This document shows positions 33,782 through 45,384 of a stretch of DNA of 64,000 nucleotides, piece after piece. The notes beneath the pieces are model-generated. The model was not told the DNA's origin. It was given only the letters and a program-made list of their open reading frames with translations, and made no database searches. Made by a program: the position numbers and the translations under genes. Position 1 is the first letter of the stretch; each line of letters starts with the position of its first letter. The stretch comes from Parastagonospora avenae f. sp. tritici 18332-5. Lineage: Eukaryota; Ascomycota; Dothideomycetes; Pleosporales; Phaeosphaeriaceae. Where the stretch lies: the NCBI GenBank assembly GCA_022559985.1, contig JAFJTR010000039.1, positions 62,001-126,000 on the forward strand, given 5' to 3'.

Positions 33782-35787
33782 ACCCGTGGCGGAAGCTGAA
33801 AGACGCGTCGGCGATTCCTGCGCGAGGTTTGGGGGCGATTACGCGCGCGCGCGTGGTGAGGTGCGAAGCGATAAGATGGTGAAGCGTGATGGTGAGCAAC
33901 GGCCGAGGGAGGTTTTGCGCATGCTACACTTTGCGAATTCTGTGCTAGCGCGGCACAAGGCAGGACCAGATGCAGACTCCCGAAAGAATAGGAAGCGACC
34001 AAGAAACGACATGGCGGATATGCTGCCATCTCAACTCGTGACATTGCTTGTGTTTGGAGTGTTGCGCGCTACGTTCTGAATGGTGACGTTGAAGTCGCTG
34101 TTCGGATTATCTGTCTGGCCGTCGCAAGTACCTTTTCGGACCATCATCAAAGCCGGAAGACTCGTGCAAAGTTACGGGAGGCAACGTAGCAGTTTTCTAC
34201 TTCATGCGACGGCTTTCGCTTCGTCATCGTGCTCCTGCTGGAATCTACGTGTGCGCTGCTCCACTCGTGGTAGCAACCCTGAAGGTGTCGTTGCAGCTGT
34301 GCTCCGAACATATCGAGTCCTCCTACCACTACCTACTGCAACGCGACAAATACTGTTTTACTGTATGTCGATCTACTAATTTACATGCTGCAAGACACCT
34401 GCCTGAAGTCCGGTCTCTACTTTACACATCGAGCATGAAGCATACGTGTAGATAAATTGTGAAGAAAGGAACCGGCAAAAGTGTGAGAATGGCCTTCGGC
34501 ACGGCTTCCTGGTAGCGTGAAGCTTCACGCAAATCTGTTCCCCACAGACCAAAAATGTTGAGTCCGGAGTGTTTCGAGCTGGACAAATGCCAACCGTTGG
34601 CAGTGAGCTTGGGCAGCCCTCCAGAGACTTGAAAACCCTTTGCGGCACGAAGGTCCCATAAGCAGTCGTTGCAGGAATCCAGGGCACATTCTTCCACAAA
34701 TCTGATACCTGACTAAGGCCGTCGCGACCCAAGACTACTTACGGTAGACAAAGACAGAGTACCTGAGAGTATTGCCCGTGCCGTGCCGCAAATTGGTGTA
34801 GCAGACGCTACAGATGCACACAATAGCGATCCTTCCTTGGCAACGGCGCTGAGCTCTGGCGATAGTAACACAGATCTCCAGAGTCTATGCGGTGCATTCT
34901 CAACGACCATGGCGCTGAAGTACCGAGACGTGCGGGCTGTGCTGTGGACGGCTCGCCGGTGACTTGGACGGAGCTGGAGGGCGCCCGTAGTAGACGGAGT
35001 GGTTCCGCAATGGGGCGCCGAAGCTCGAGCTCGTGTGGTTGAATGCAAGCAGAAGCACAGAAGCACGAGCAGAGTGTGGCTACCACCCAGCGAGGAGGCT
35101 GCAAGTCATCCAGCTAGCACGGCTACGGGTCTGCGGAGTGCACACGGGACTGCTCGTGTCGTCAATCGTCGGCGCGGGCATGCGGTGAGGGATGCAGACA
35201 GCGCAACCTAAACGACGTGGGATTTGCCAGGCAGGGATCCGTGGCTGATCGCGCCTTTCCTCGAGCTAAAAAGAGCCCGTGCGCATTTGCCGATGACGCT
35301 AACGCCCCAGCCAACCACACGCGGGCGCGCACCGAGCGCCTGCCCTCTTAACCCGTTGCTCCCGCTCACTCTTTCTCCATCACCACCTCACCCCCAGGAT
35401 ATCCTCACGTACCGTAGTTTTGGCCGTCTCTCAGGAGATCCGTTGAACGCTTTTTGGCCAGCGCCGCTCTTCGGCCGCTCGGACCCCCCTGGTACTCTCT
35501 CCACTCTCCACTCTCCACTCTTCACGCTGTCGTCCTCGGTCTACTTCCCGGCGTTCACGGTCACCATCTAGCATATTCCCATTGCTCAAGATACCCTCTG
35601 CCATTTGCCTTTATTACTTTCCCATACTCTTCTTGAACACTGTATCTTTAGCCGACGGCGACCACCGTGTGTGCGACGCCGTCTATTTTATTTCCTTTGC
35701 TCGTCTAGCTGTGTGCTACTCGACGCCAATCCGTTCGCCCGCCTCGAGCCACCTGCGACGACCGCTTTCGGCCGTAACCGTCCCGGT
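33782..35787. other. divergent regulatory region between two transcription factors, 2.0 kb
   Basis: Shared upstream space of the Rgt1-like regulator (-) and the copper-fist regulator (+). The part just before the latter (35340-35640) is strongly pyrimidine-rich, as in fungal promoters and leaders. The frame runs open upstream of the copper-fist start, but with non-conserved sequence. No separate gene supported. Confidence 0.45.
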
Positions 35788-37319
35788 ATGCCTGTCATCG
35801 ACGGCGAAAAATGGGCTTGCTCGTCCTGTATCAAGGGTCATCGAGTGAGCGGCTGCAACCACGCTGGTATGGCACTTCACTATGGCGGTGTCGATCGTGG
35901 ACTGACTTTCGCTTTGTAGATCGCGAGCTGCACCACATCAACCCCAAGGGTCGCCCCGTCAAGCAATGCGAGCACTGTCGCGGTGCGCGCAAGTCCAAGT
36001 CTCACCACGCCAAGTGCGACTGTGGCGACAAGAAAGACAAGGACAAGCTCAAAGACAAGGGCGACGCGAAGGGTGAGCTAACACATGACCTGAATGTTCA
36101 CGACAGCCCTGACTCTTTCGCAGCTCACGACAGCCGCTGTCAGTGCCATTCAGGTGGGAAATGTCTCTGCGGAACCACAAAGGAGAGCCTTGATCTCAAG
36201 CTCGACACAAGCAAACAGACGCTTCACGATGCCCGTGCGAAACCCAAGCTCGCCACTGCGCATTCTGAGAGCCACCTGACTGTCTTTGCGAATGGTCATC
36301 ACAAGCCATGTCATCGGAACAACAACACAGCCCACGTCTCCGGCGCGCCCTACAAGATCCCGCGACCGCATACGCTGCACGGTCATTCGGCATTCGCCGC
36401 ATTGACGCAGCACGGTAGCAGCTACAACAGCAAGCCAGAGCCGCAGACTACGCGCTCCATGGACACACTGTCGCTGTCGAACAACGATTTTTACGCAATG
36501 TTTGGCTCTGCTCAGAGCTCAGCTGAGGATGTTCCTTCCACAACCATGGCTAGCAACCTCGATGCGAATGCATTCCAAGATCAAATGTTCGCCAGTCAGA
36601 GCACTCTCTTCAACCAGGACGGTAACTCGCCCGGCAGCAACGTGAGCGACACGTTCGCTACTCAGCAATGGCCTTGGGCTACTACCACTGTTACCCCCGT
36701 GAATGGCATGTTCAACTTCGGCAGTCTGTCCACTTCTCCCTCGCAGGATTGTCTGCCCAACTATGACAACGACTGGTCTATACCTTCCGCTGGTTTCAAT
36801 CCGGTGTGGTCCGCTGGCGACCTTCCGCTCGACCCAAGCAAGTTTACGGATACGCTCACGCAGCCAATCTCCCACAGCGGCGAATCAAAACAGAGTGGAC
36901 CTGGTCTTACAGCTGCTTCTTCTGTTCATTCCGAGATTGGAGAGCCAAATCCGTTTGGCGATCTGGAGCTCAAGCCTACGCAGTCTACTGGGAGCGAGAC
37001 TTTGTTCTGGGAGGACAGCCCTGTGTATCGTCTCAACAGCTCTACCCCTGGCAGCAACTTCATGGCCCCTGGCTCAATGCCAGCGGCCTCTCTCCCGCAA
37101 GTCCAAGGTCTTGAGTCAGACTTCACCAAAGGCTTGACTGCGACCCCAACCTCGATGCCCAGCACTGGGATGACAGATTTCACCGAGACGGCTGCAATTG
37201 CTATGCCTACTGGTCTTGAAGACAATATCTCTATTGATCCATGGCCTATAGAACAGAGCACGGGCTCCTTCGGCGGTTTGACTGGATTTGAGCTCTCTTA
37301 TCCCAACAACTGGTTCTAG
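35788..37319 (+). CDS. copper-fist transcription factor
   Basis: Three exons (35788-35866, 35920-36072, 36124-37319) give about 475 aa. The N-terminus is a canonical copper fist: MPVIDGEKWACSSCIKGHR with zinc ligands Cys11, Cys14, Cys23 and His25, followed by the minor-groove motif KGRP in HHINPKGRPVKQCEHCR and further Cys/His (KSHHAKCDCG) for the copper cluster. A second Cys-rich block, CQCHSGGKCLC (CxC-x5-CxC), resembles copper-sensing modules of Ace1/Mac1/Cuf1 relatives. The rest is Ser/Thr/Pro-rich, likely activation sequence. It should regulate copper uptake or detoxification genes; which direction cannot be told. The second intron is 51 nt and stop-free, so reading through it would insert 17 residues just before the Cys block. 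The start is fixed by the fist, although the frame is open further upstream. Confidence 0.93.
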
Positions 37320-40300
37320 ACGCCTGCGAGGGCGTCGAAGCTACTGTTGCTTCGTGCCCTTTGATGACGCTATGATTTACGACGCTGCTGGTGCAAGCTG
37401 TGACCGACACTCGTATCAGACTTGATTACTATCTTCTCCTAGCCACCTGGCTACCATTTCGACCTCGGTCCCCTGTGTATATTCTAACCTGGTCCGAACC
37501 ATTCGTTCATCTTGTGTTCGTGGCCGTACTCCATATTTGCTGTCCTCGACGATTAGTCTGAGAAGCGAGTCTACGTACATATGTGTGGGTGGTGTTCTTG
37601 CACTTGGATTGGTTACATGGAGTACTTCCAAGACTATAGACAGTGCTTGCGGTGTTGCAATCATCGAATCAAATAACAAAAATCTGAATTCAGCATTCAT
37701 ATCGTCTTGATGCACACCCTAGCTGCGCGACACGTACCTGGACTGTCATGGATGCTCGCTAATAGCCAGGATGACATTGCAGTGTCGCACCTTGGAAACG
37801 CCGAAGTGACGTCCTCCGCTGCAGGGCCTATGCACGAGTGCAAAGCTCGATGCTGCCTCCACCAATCCGGTGAAGACCCATGCGCCGCCCTGCAGGCAGA
37901 GATTTCATCGACTGATTGATCAATCGTACCGCTCGGCATGCACTTTGGAGGTAGCTGTTCGGGTTCTCCCACTTCACGTCGTTCTCATGGCTGCTTTTTG
38001 TGGCGATTGCTGCCACACTAGCATCACGGAATTAATTGTCTTACGAAATGTAAACTCTGTATTTGGCACCATCGTGGCTCATTAAATATCGTCTTCAATC
38101 CTCGTTGTCAACAGGCTATTGAATGTTCGGGTGTACCATTGTTTTACCTTCAGCACTGCAGTTAGACTGCCGGAAGTAAGCCCTCTTGCGGCTAACCGTG
38201 CGCTTCGCTGAGCGCGGCAGAGGATCGAGGGGGGAGCAGCACGATCATGAACCACCCCACGCAGCTTGTCGTGAAGGGAGGGTGTAGAGCTCATGATGCG
38301 TCTGCCCAGCCCACAGCCTCCTTCAAATCATTTGCCGTTCGCGATGTTGTGTAGCCAACCGACTCAGTGATCTGCAGCAATGCATTGCGGCAGCATGACT
38401 CCATCTGCGTCCAGATCTCTATGCCTTGCTTTCCATAGCATCACGCACGACATCATGTACAGCGAACGACGATAATCAGTGTAGCGGCGCAGTTGTGTTG
38501 CTGCGTGTGAAGCGCCAGAGTCGCGCTCCAATGGCGAAAATCACGCAGCCTGTTAGCGACTTCCTAAGTTAGCACCCGGCTGCCAATGTCATAGTACATA
38601 ATGTACCTACTACACCCAAATGGATTCGCATCACGAGCTGTGTGTACCTTTTTCGCCCTGGTGCCCTTGGTAGGAATGCAATGGCGTCGTGAAGCGCAGG
38701 CGGTGGAAATCGAGCATGTCACTGTCGCTAGCAGGGCGCTCTCCACATCACCCTGTATACGGTGAAGATCACAATCCAGCATAGTCAGAAAGCAGATTTG
38801 TACCTGGATCACTGTATATCTGGGAAAGCCATGTATCTTGTCTGTTCGTAGGTCTGTTATTAGCTGACCGATTGTGCTTGCCTTGCCTGGAAGTGTTGCA
38901 ACAATGCTTGCCTGGACCCTGGCGATTTGCTCCCCCACAACACATGGTTGCAACTGTGCCGCCGACTTGCTGTCTCCACACCTACCACTCATACGCAACC
39001 AGTCTACAGCATATTTGCCATGACCGTCCGGAGTCCGCCTGAATCAATCGGCGTCTGATGATCCGTGCTGTTATCCTCCGCCTACCTGCATACTGTCTAC
39101 TGTCTCGGCTCGCCATGACTCGAAGCCGTGGCGTTCAGAATTCAAGTCGCCAACAGACAAAAAGTACAACCTGATGTGCACTCATTGCCTTGCACATAGC
39201 ATAAGTTCTATCTCTCCTGTTGCAACATTAGAACCTTCAAAGTTGCCGCAACAAGCATGTCCAACCGACGATCAGCCCGTCACCAATCACAGCATGCTCG
39301 GAAAAGTCCTAGAGGACAGCCTGTCAGCGATCGACAACGGCGAACCCGTCACACAACAAACGCGTATGCATGGAACAATTCTCAACCAGGGTTCGGACTT
39401 GACGCGTTGGTCTTGATCTGTGGGGAGGCTCTCTGTTCACTCAGCGCTAAACTTGCCAACGGTATAATCGTAGGCCTCAAGTTCCACGGTGTACACCGCA
39501 ATATGTCAAGTCTGGCTTGCAAATTATTCAATGCATCGAGCAAATACTCAGGTACTGACTCTGTCAAATCTGTCTCACCGGAGCTGTGCGACTGCCTTGA
39601 TTGGACACGGACTTTCAAGCAGTTCCAGGAGTTCAAACACCTACAGACACCAACACGGCATGTCATTGTTGGTCAGTAACACGGGGAGTAGCATAGTTGG
39701 TAAAGGTCTGAATGTTGGGAAATGAAGGACCTGTACCGGTATTCTACCTAAACAGCATCGCATGGTCAACACTGACAGGTATGCATACCATTTGGTCGTG
39801 CTGGCGAAGCCACCGACAAGGGCCTTCACCAATCAGTCATACTCAACAAATACTTCTGGGTATCATTCAATGGCATATTGCCCTTCGCGACTCCTGCAAC
39901 GCGCTTCGGATGCCACTCGAGCTTACTAGCATCTTCGCACTTTCGCACTCTGAAAACTCCGCTATCAAACCATGGCGTCTCAGAGAACTTGCTTCAGTAT
40001 ATTTTCACGGTGTCGCCCCCGATCTTTCATATCGTCCAGAAACTCTCGCGTACAGACGCACAACGTCACAGCCACCTATGCCTCGTATGCGCCGTTCACA
40101 AATCACAACGAGCATGTCAGCCACGCCAAGGCTTGCTCTCGAATCTGCCCGAGCAAAGATCCGTAGTTTGACCGGTGTTCGCCTCGAGTCAGCCATGGAT
40201 CGACGATTAGCAGACCATCAGGACCCTGCACAACGGACCTCCATGATGACGACGTCTGGGGCTGCAGCCTCATTGCGGGTGAAGCCGAGACAGTCCCGCA

Positions 40301-41029
40301 GTCGGTCTTTCAGAGACGGATTGGTGTCGCGTGGGATGTAACGAGGTAGGCCAAGGGCGACACTATCACAGCGATATACTTGTGAAACGCCTTGTGCTGT
40401 AGTCACCTGGGATCAATTATCCGATAGCTTGAGAATATACGCGCTGGAGGCGAGGTCCTTAGCTGCTGATACGAGCGGAACTCGGTCATTCTCATCACTG
40501 GCGCACAACTGCAACACTAACCTGGAGTCACGTCTTTTCCGGGACTGCTGCAACATGACGTCTGCGAGAATGTACGATACCACTATTCTCTGCTCTTCCG
40601 GTCTTCAAAGGGGAAGTATGAGCGCTCTGACCAGGCAACTTTAATCCATCGTAATCGTTGTCTGTCGTGCACAAGTGTACTGAATGCTGGAAGTCATGAC
40701 GACCTGCTCTCGTTGACTTGATCGGCTACGAGAGCCCTTGAGACCAAGCTCACGTTCACGTTCATACGGACTGATTCACGACAGTACACATGAGAGGCCC
40801 ACGAAGCATGCCAAGCATGATCGTAGAGACGACAGTTCACCAGTATAGGGCTTATATCAAAAGTATACAGTGGGCTGGCGATTACAATTTTAAGGTAGGT
40901 AGTGAAGGTGAAAGCAATGCGCTCACCGCTTTCGTATTCAATCCGCACTTGTTCCATGATCCAAAGCACTTCTTGTCTCTCTGTGCACCAATTCAAATTT
41001 CTCATCTTGACTAGAATCCCCTAGTGTAA
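37320..41029. other. gene-poor island, left part, 3.7 kb
   Basis: No intact gene recognised. Several medium frames (minus 38998-38564; plus 39257-39679 and 39878-40171; minus 40406-40005 with one TGA; minus 41005-40694) have patches of protein-like composition but no family match by eye, and they may be decayed coding sequence. No terminal repeats, transposase motif or tRNA seen. Confidence 0.4.
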
Positions 41030-41054
41030 TTATTGTCTTTTGAGCTTCAAGCCC

Positions 41055-41385
41055 GTAGATGGGCGAGGATAGTCGTAGTCGTCGTTGAAGCCGTTGTAGG
41101 CTCCGGTGTGACTGGTGCCGTTGCTGTTGTAGCCGCGGGAATCCATTGTGATGGTGCGGGATGGTGTATGAGCGAGTAGTTTAGACGGGATATCGGATTG
41201 CAGTCAAGCGCACGCACTACAATTTATCTACGGGCGAGGGTAGTGGTAGCTCTCGTAGGCTCCGGTATGGCTGAAGCCATTGTTGTGGTAATTGCGGGGA
41301 TAGTTTGTAGTGTTGCAAGGTGGTGTATGAGTGAATAATTTGGATGGAGATTGAATTGAAGTCTAGCGTACGCATTATAACTTGT
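41055..41385. repeat. diverged tandem duplication, two copies of about 155-172 bp
   Basis: Copy A (about 41055-41226) and copy B (about 41228-41385) align over GGGCGAGG-TAGT, GTAGGCTCCGGT, ATGGTGTATGAG and a tail CGCACTACAA / CGCATTATAA. On the minus strand both read SHTGAY...YPRP. Copy A is a complete 38-codon frame (41146-41030, beginning MDSRGYNSNGTSHTGAY); copy B has no start codon in frame. The copies differ by many transitions and small indels. The repeat lies just downstream (in minus-strand sense) of the decayed gene at 41.4-42.2 kb. Confidence 0.6.
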
Positions 41386-41428
41386 TAGTACACTACCCCC
41401 AGTTGACCAATTTTAGATATGCTTTCAC

Positions 41429-42163
41429 TCAACACAATTGCGCAGAAGTCATGCCTCCCGGCGTCAACTCTCGAAGCCTAATGAAGTTCTCGTACTTCTC
41501 TACCGTCTTTAAGTTCTCGGCGAACTCCCACTCCATGACCGGCCATCTCGCTGCCTCGTTAACCCTGACCAGCCGCTAGATGCGCTCTAGTGAGCTGATA
41601 ACCGTCTTGTAATCTTTGATCTCTGCGCGCAACATCTCCGGCTTCGAGCTCTTCCTCAACTTCTGGACTGTGGATCGCCAGCCTGTTGCGTACCGGGCAA
41701 ACGCTTCCTCGCGGTCCTGGACTCCACGAGCAGCGACATCAATCTCGTGCTGGAGCTACTTGACTGACTGAGCAGTCTCTTTCTTGAGCTTGTTCATGAT
41801 CTCCTTGCCCTGGAGGAGCTGCCCCATTATACTGTGGTGATTGTTGAGTACTGCAGTGGCTCGTCAGTGTCTTGCACTCGCATGAGCTACTGGAAGGTAG
41901 GCTTACTACGGGTGTTGGCGGCTTCTGTGGCTTCGGCGTTGCTGGTGCCCATGGCCGAGTCCATGCCGTGCGAATCGCGGGTCAGTCGACTCGACGGCTC
42001 GTCTGCGCTAGGTCAGTGATGGTCGTATTTTTCAGGGGGGTGTCAACGTACATGGGGCGTCCTCGATAACATCTTCCATGCTCATCATAACAGCAGTGGT
42101 GTTGCTAGTTTGGGGTGCTGCGCCTCAGCGCAGAATGTCCTCGAGAGATTCGGTAGTTGACAT
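41429..42163 (-). pseudogene. decayed gene with three in-frame stops
   Basis: On the minus strand a coherent reading begins at ATG 42163 (MSTTESLEDIL). It passes two well-formed introns (42051-42003, GTACGT...GCGCAG; and a second with GTAAGC...CTGCAG near 41905-41850) and ends at TGA 41431-41429 after LTPGGMTSAQLC. It is broken by TGA at 42127-42125 and by TAG at 41758-41756 and 41578-41576. Each is one C-to-T change from CGA or CAG. The remaining text is clearly protein-like: MGQLLQGKEIMNKLKKET, then LQHEIDVAARGVQDREEAF, FARYATGWRSTVQKL and WPVMEWEFAENLKTVEKY. It looks like a helical/coiled-coil protein of about 200 aa of unknown family. A TATATAAA box sits 76 nt upstream. The first stop could be bypassed by the later Met codons; the other two could not. 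Confidence 0.7.
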
Positions 42164-42238
42164 TTTGGAAGATTGGGTTGAGGCGTGGGTTGAACGGCTT
42201 TGGTTGGAGATGGACGCTGTATAGCAAAGAAAGCATGA

Positions 42239-42246
42239 TTTATATA
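42239..42246 (-). promoter_or_regulatory. TATA box upstream of the decayed gene
   Basis: TATATAAA on the minus strand, 76 nt upstream of the decayed gene's ATG. Its preservation suggests that the coding sequence was lost recently. Confidence 0.45.
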
Positions 42247-43403
42247 GTCCCAGGCGTGCGAGATGCCGATATATCGGCGCCAATGGAAAGAATTTGCGGT
42301 ACATCTTTCACTTTTCTTTCGAGCGCAGGGAAAGCTTTGGCGCGGGACCGGTAAAGCGACTTCGCTACTGAGTAGTGAAAGACTCAACATTGCTGGTATC
42401 GCAGGATCTACAGCCTCATGCTGTGTAAGAGATATGAGAAACTAGTAAGCTTGAGAAGGAAGGGACGAAGATCTAGGGCGACGTCCTACCTGCTATATAC
42501 CTTGGACTTGGTTGCTACGCAAGCACCGTAAAGTGCACGCATTGCTTGCTCAATCACAATATGGGATCACTGAGGCCTATGGCAATCACAGACAGCTTGA
42601 TTGCATAACAAGAAACCACTTTTGCGATGCTTGTAATGCTGTAAACTAAATTCGAGTGTGCCAGTAGTATAGGTCAGGTATGTCCACAATGTCCGCATTT
42701 GACCTAGGTCAACAATTTGTATACATGTCTTGCTATTTAATCTCACTGATTTAATGACCGCAACAGCCTCTCTAGCTCCTCAAGTAGCCCGTCGACATGC
42801 CAATCCCAAATTCAAGAATTCAACACTGGTACCTCAGAACATCACCATGGCTGTCTGCCGACAAGCCGTCTAGCCGAGTACCTGCAGCTACTTGTGCTTT
42901 GCAAAGCGGCTGTATCAACTGGAGTGTCTTTGGGACCAACGTCATCCACTCGACGCTCGCCGGTTCCTAGAGATCATTGGGAAACCCTCCTCATGCCGAC
43001 ATCTCATATACTGAACCTTAAGGTATCCTCTCGCATAGCTAGCTATTCGACTTTCAGATACCTATCGTCTTCTTTCAGTGTGTCCTGTTCTCGCTACTCC
43101 CGGACATTCTGTAGAATGATATTCACTCAAATGTCAAGCCTTGACAATCCTCCGTACCCCGAGATCAATTTATCGGTACTTTGCCGCAGATGTCGGACTG
43201 GAGGCAGATGTAAGAGTCTACCCCATGTCTCCAAATACCGGCATGCTTATTGAACTTTATTCAGGCATGAATAGCAAAATAAATCCACACTACAGAGCTT
43301 TGGAAGGCCGACACAAGACATCCAAAAAGTGCAACCCGTGACGCCAATGCTATAATACAATTCCCATGAGCCCAATAACATAATCACCAAATCTTCTCTT
43401 GCT
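42247..43403. other. gene-poor island, right part, 1.2 kb
   Basis: AT-rich in the first half. Two overlapping plus-strand frames (42894-43253 and 43141-43341) show no family features. It ends at the stop codon of the TMEM69-like gene. Confidence 0.4.
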
Positions 43404-44563
43404 TTACGTCTTCTTGTCCTCCTTCTTCTCGCCAGCACGGTCGTCACTAGCAGCAGCCTTCTTCTTCTGCTCCTTCTTTGCGCGTGCCTCCTCATCGTGC
43501 GAAAGCTTCGACACGGCATCTGTTCCAGAGCTCAAGACCTCGCGCCTTTCCACTGGTCCGGGGATATGATCTGGTAGTTCTCCACGTCCAATTAGGGTCA
43601 GAACAATCGAAGCGCCGACAATCGCAGTAAGAATAAACCGATATGTCCTGTACCAGTCGGGGGTCCATCCCATCTTGGTTGCGCGAACATCGACGTAGTA
43701 TAAGGCTACAAAACCCATGAATTGTGTGATGAGGGCGGCCTCGATGGGCATTATGATAGTGCTCCAGGCGACGGCGGGAGCGACAACTCCGATGGCGTAA
43801 CGCTTGTAGCTCTGGTATCCGCCGTATCTGGGAGGATTAGCTCAGCTCTGTACGAAAGTGGACATGTTCACATACCCTGCCCATTCAAGACCCCAGTGAA
43901 TGGCACCAAGGAAGGATAGAATCGATGCGCCGTATCCGATTTGCAATGGCTCGATAAGGTGGAGCAGCTGCGTAGCGTTTTTCTCGTCCAGTATGTAACC
44001 ATAACCGGCGTTGGAGTGGTTGATTTCCCATGCACACACGACGGTCGCCATTGAAGTAGCCAGGTACGGGATTGTACCCGCAAGACCCATGTAGTATGCT
44101 TCTCGGGGTACATTCTTCAGACTGAAAGTTTCCTTGACCATGTTCTGCTATGTGTGAGCCGGGGAATCATCCACGAAACGCGTGGATCAATACATACCAC
44201 GTCGTGCTTCATGCCCGCCATCATGTCAGCATCCTTGGGGGTCGGGTTCTTGACACCAACTTCACTAAAAATAGCATGTGTAGAAGATGTTGCGGAAACG
44301 GTCTCGGGTGTTGGCTTAATCTCTTCTTTGGCATAGCGGCTCTCGGCTTGTTTCTGCGCATCTGTTAAGCTGCGACGCATGCTAGCCGCTTGAATGGGCT
44401 TCAGAGCAGTCAATCGTTGGCTTCCTGGCCGCTTGAATGCAAGCGATCCAAATTGAGTTGTCCATTGCAATGCGGAAGTTGTACAGCGAAAGCCGGTAGC
44501 TACACGCGTAGCCGGTGCCGCAATGGATCGCGACGTAAGGCGCGATGCTCCGTTCCGGAACAT
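43404..44563 (-). CDS. mitochondrial inner-membrane protein, TMEM69/DUF3429 family
   Basis: Three minus-strand exons (44563-44198, 44144-43876, 43827-43404) give 352 aa. The N-terminus (MFRNGASRLTSRSIAAPATR) is an amphipathic, Arg/Ser-rich presequence. The core has several hydrophobic segments: YYMGLAGTIPYLATSMATVV, GASILSFLGAIHWGLEWAGY, YAIGVVAPAVAWSTIIMPIE, ALITQFMGFVALYYVD and FILTAIVGASIVLTLIG. The motif LSFLGAIHWGLEWAGYGG is characteristic of DUF3429, the family of human TMEM69. The C-terminus is a soluble Lys/Glu-rich tail. The molecular function of the family is not established. Introns of 53 and 48 nt restore the frame. An upstream in-frame Met exists (44611) but the chosen start gives a clean presequence. 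Confidence 0.87.
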
Positions 44564-45310
44564 TGTGAAATTGTTCGTATTATCAACGCGGAGGAAGAAA
44601 GGTAAGAGCATACACGAAGGCCAAGCAAGAGAATAGAGAAGAGCACAAGAGCAAATGAGAAAGTAGTCTTCAGATTTGAGGTTCGCAGCTCAATCAAGTC
44701 TCCCCGCGCGACAACAAGCTCCAGCTCCAGTTGCACGCCAACGTGACGTCACGAAGTGATCGGTAGTATCTCGGCCAAGTACTCCGCAGAACTCCACATT
44801 GAGACGTATGTTATCCACAACTGCAATTTTGCATAATTGATAGACAAATTTCTGAATGAAGGCCATCATTGACATACGATTGCGAAGAGATCCGTGCCTT
44901 ATATTCGGATATTCTCCTTGGTCATTGCAGCTGGCGCGACGACTATAGATGTGCCCGAAGTAGTTCAGCGCTCTGTCTGCATGTCACCAAAAGCTTCGGC
45001 TCGATGCACGTGTATCAGAGTTTACATCAAGAACTAAATCCTTGTGGTTCAATTGTCCCGGTCATCCAAGTACTGCCGCTTATCGATTGCGGGGGAAAGT
45101 GAACAGGGCGTCTGACAGCTCGAAGATCGAGTAGCCTGAAGGTGTACACAGCACTGCTAGGTTTCAATTGCGATGGCAAGGCCTTTTGAATAGATTCAGG
45201 TCTTACGATGGGCTGCTACCATTGCGCTCTAGTCGCGTTCCTTCGAAACCACAGCATAGATTTCGAAAATTGGTGAATTGGACATGAGGACCGGAATCAA
45301 CTGGCTGGTA

Positions 45311-45384
45311 CTCGTATACCTTCAGACTACCATTTGAGTAAGTGAGCAAGGTCTCAGTGATCTCATACCCTGGAGGTATACGAG
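45311..45384. repeat. inverted pair of the local motif
   Basis: CTCGTATACCTTCAG (45311-45325) and CTGGAGGTATACGAG (45370-45384) are complementary at 14 of 15 positions around a 44-base loop. The arms are copies of the motif family found across 45.1-49.6 kb. Confidence 0.65.

Noticed and set aside
35605..35787. In-frame N-terminal extension of the copper-fist protein
   Set aside because: The frame is open upstream, but the copper fist normally begins at the MPVIDGEKWAC methionine, and the upstream residues are leader-like (pyrimidine-rich DNA).
38564..38998. 144-codon minus-strand frame in the gene-poor island
   Set aside because: A second overlapping frame is equally open. No family features, so it cannot be distinguished from chance.
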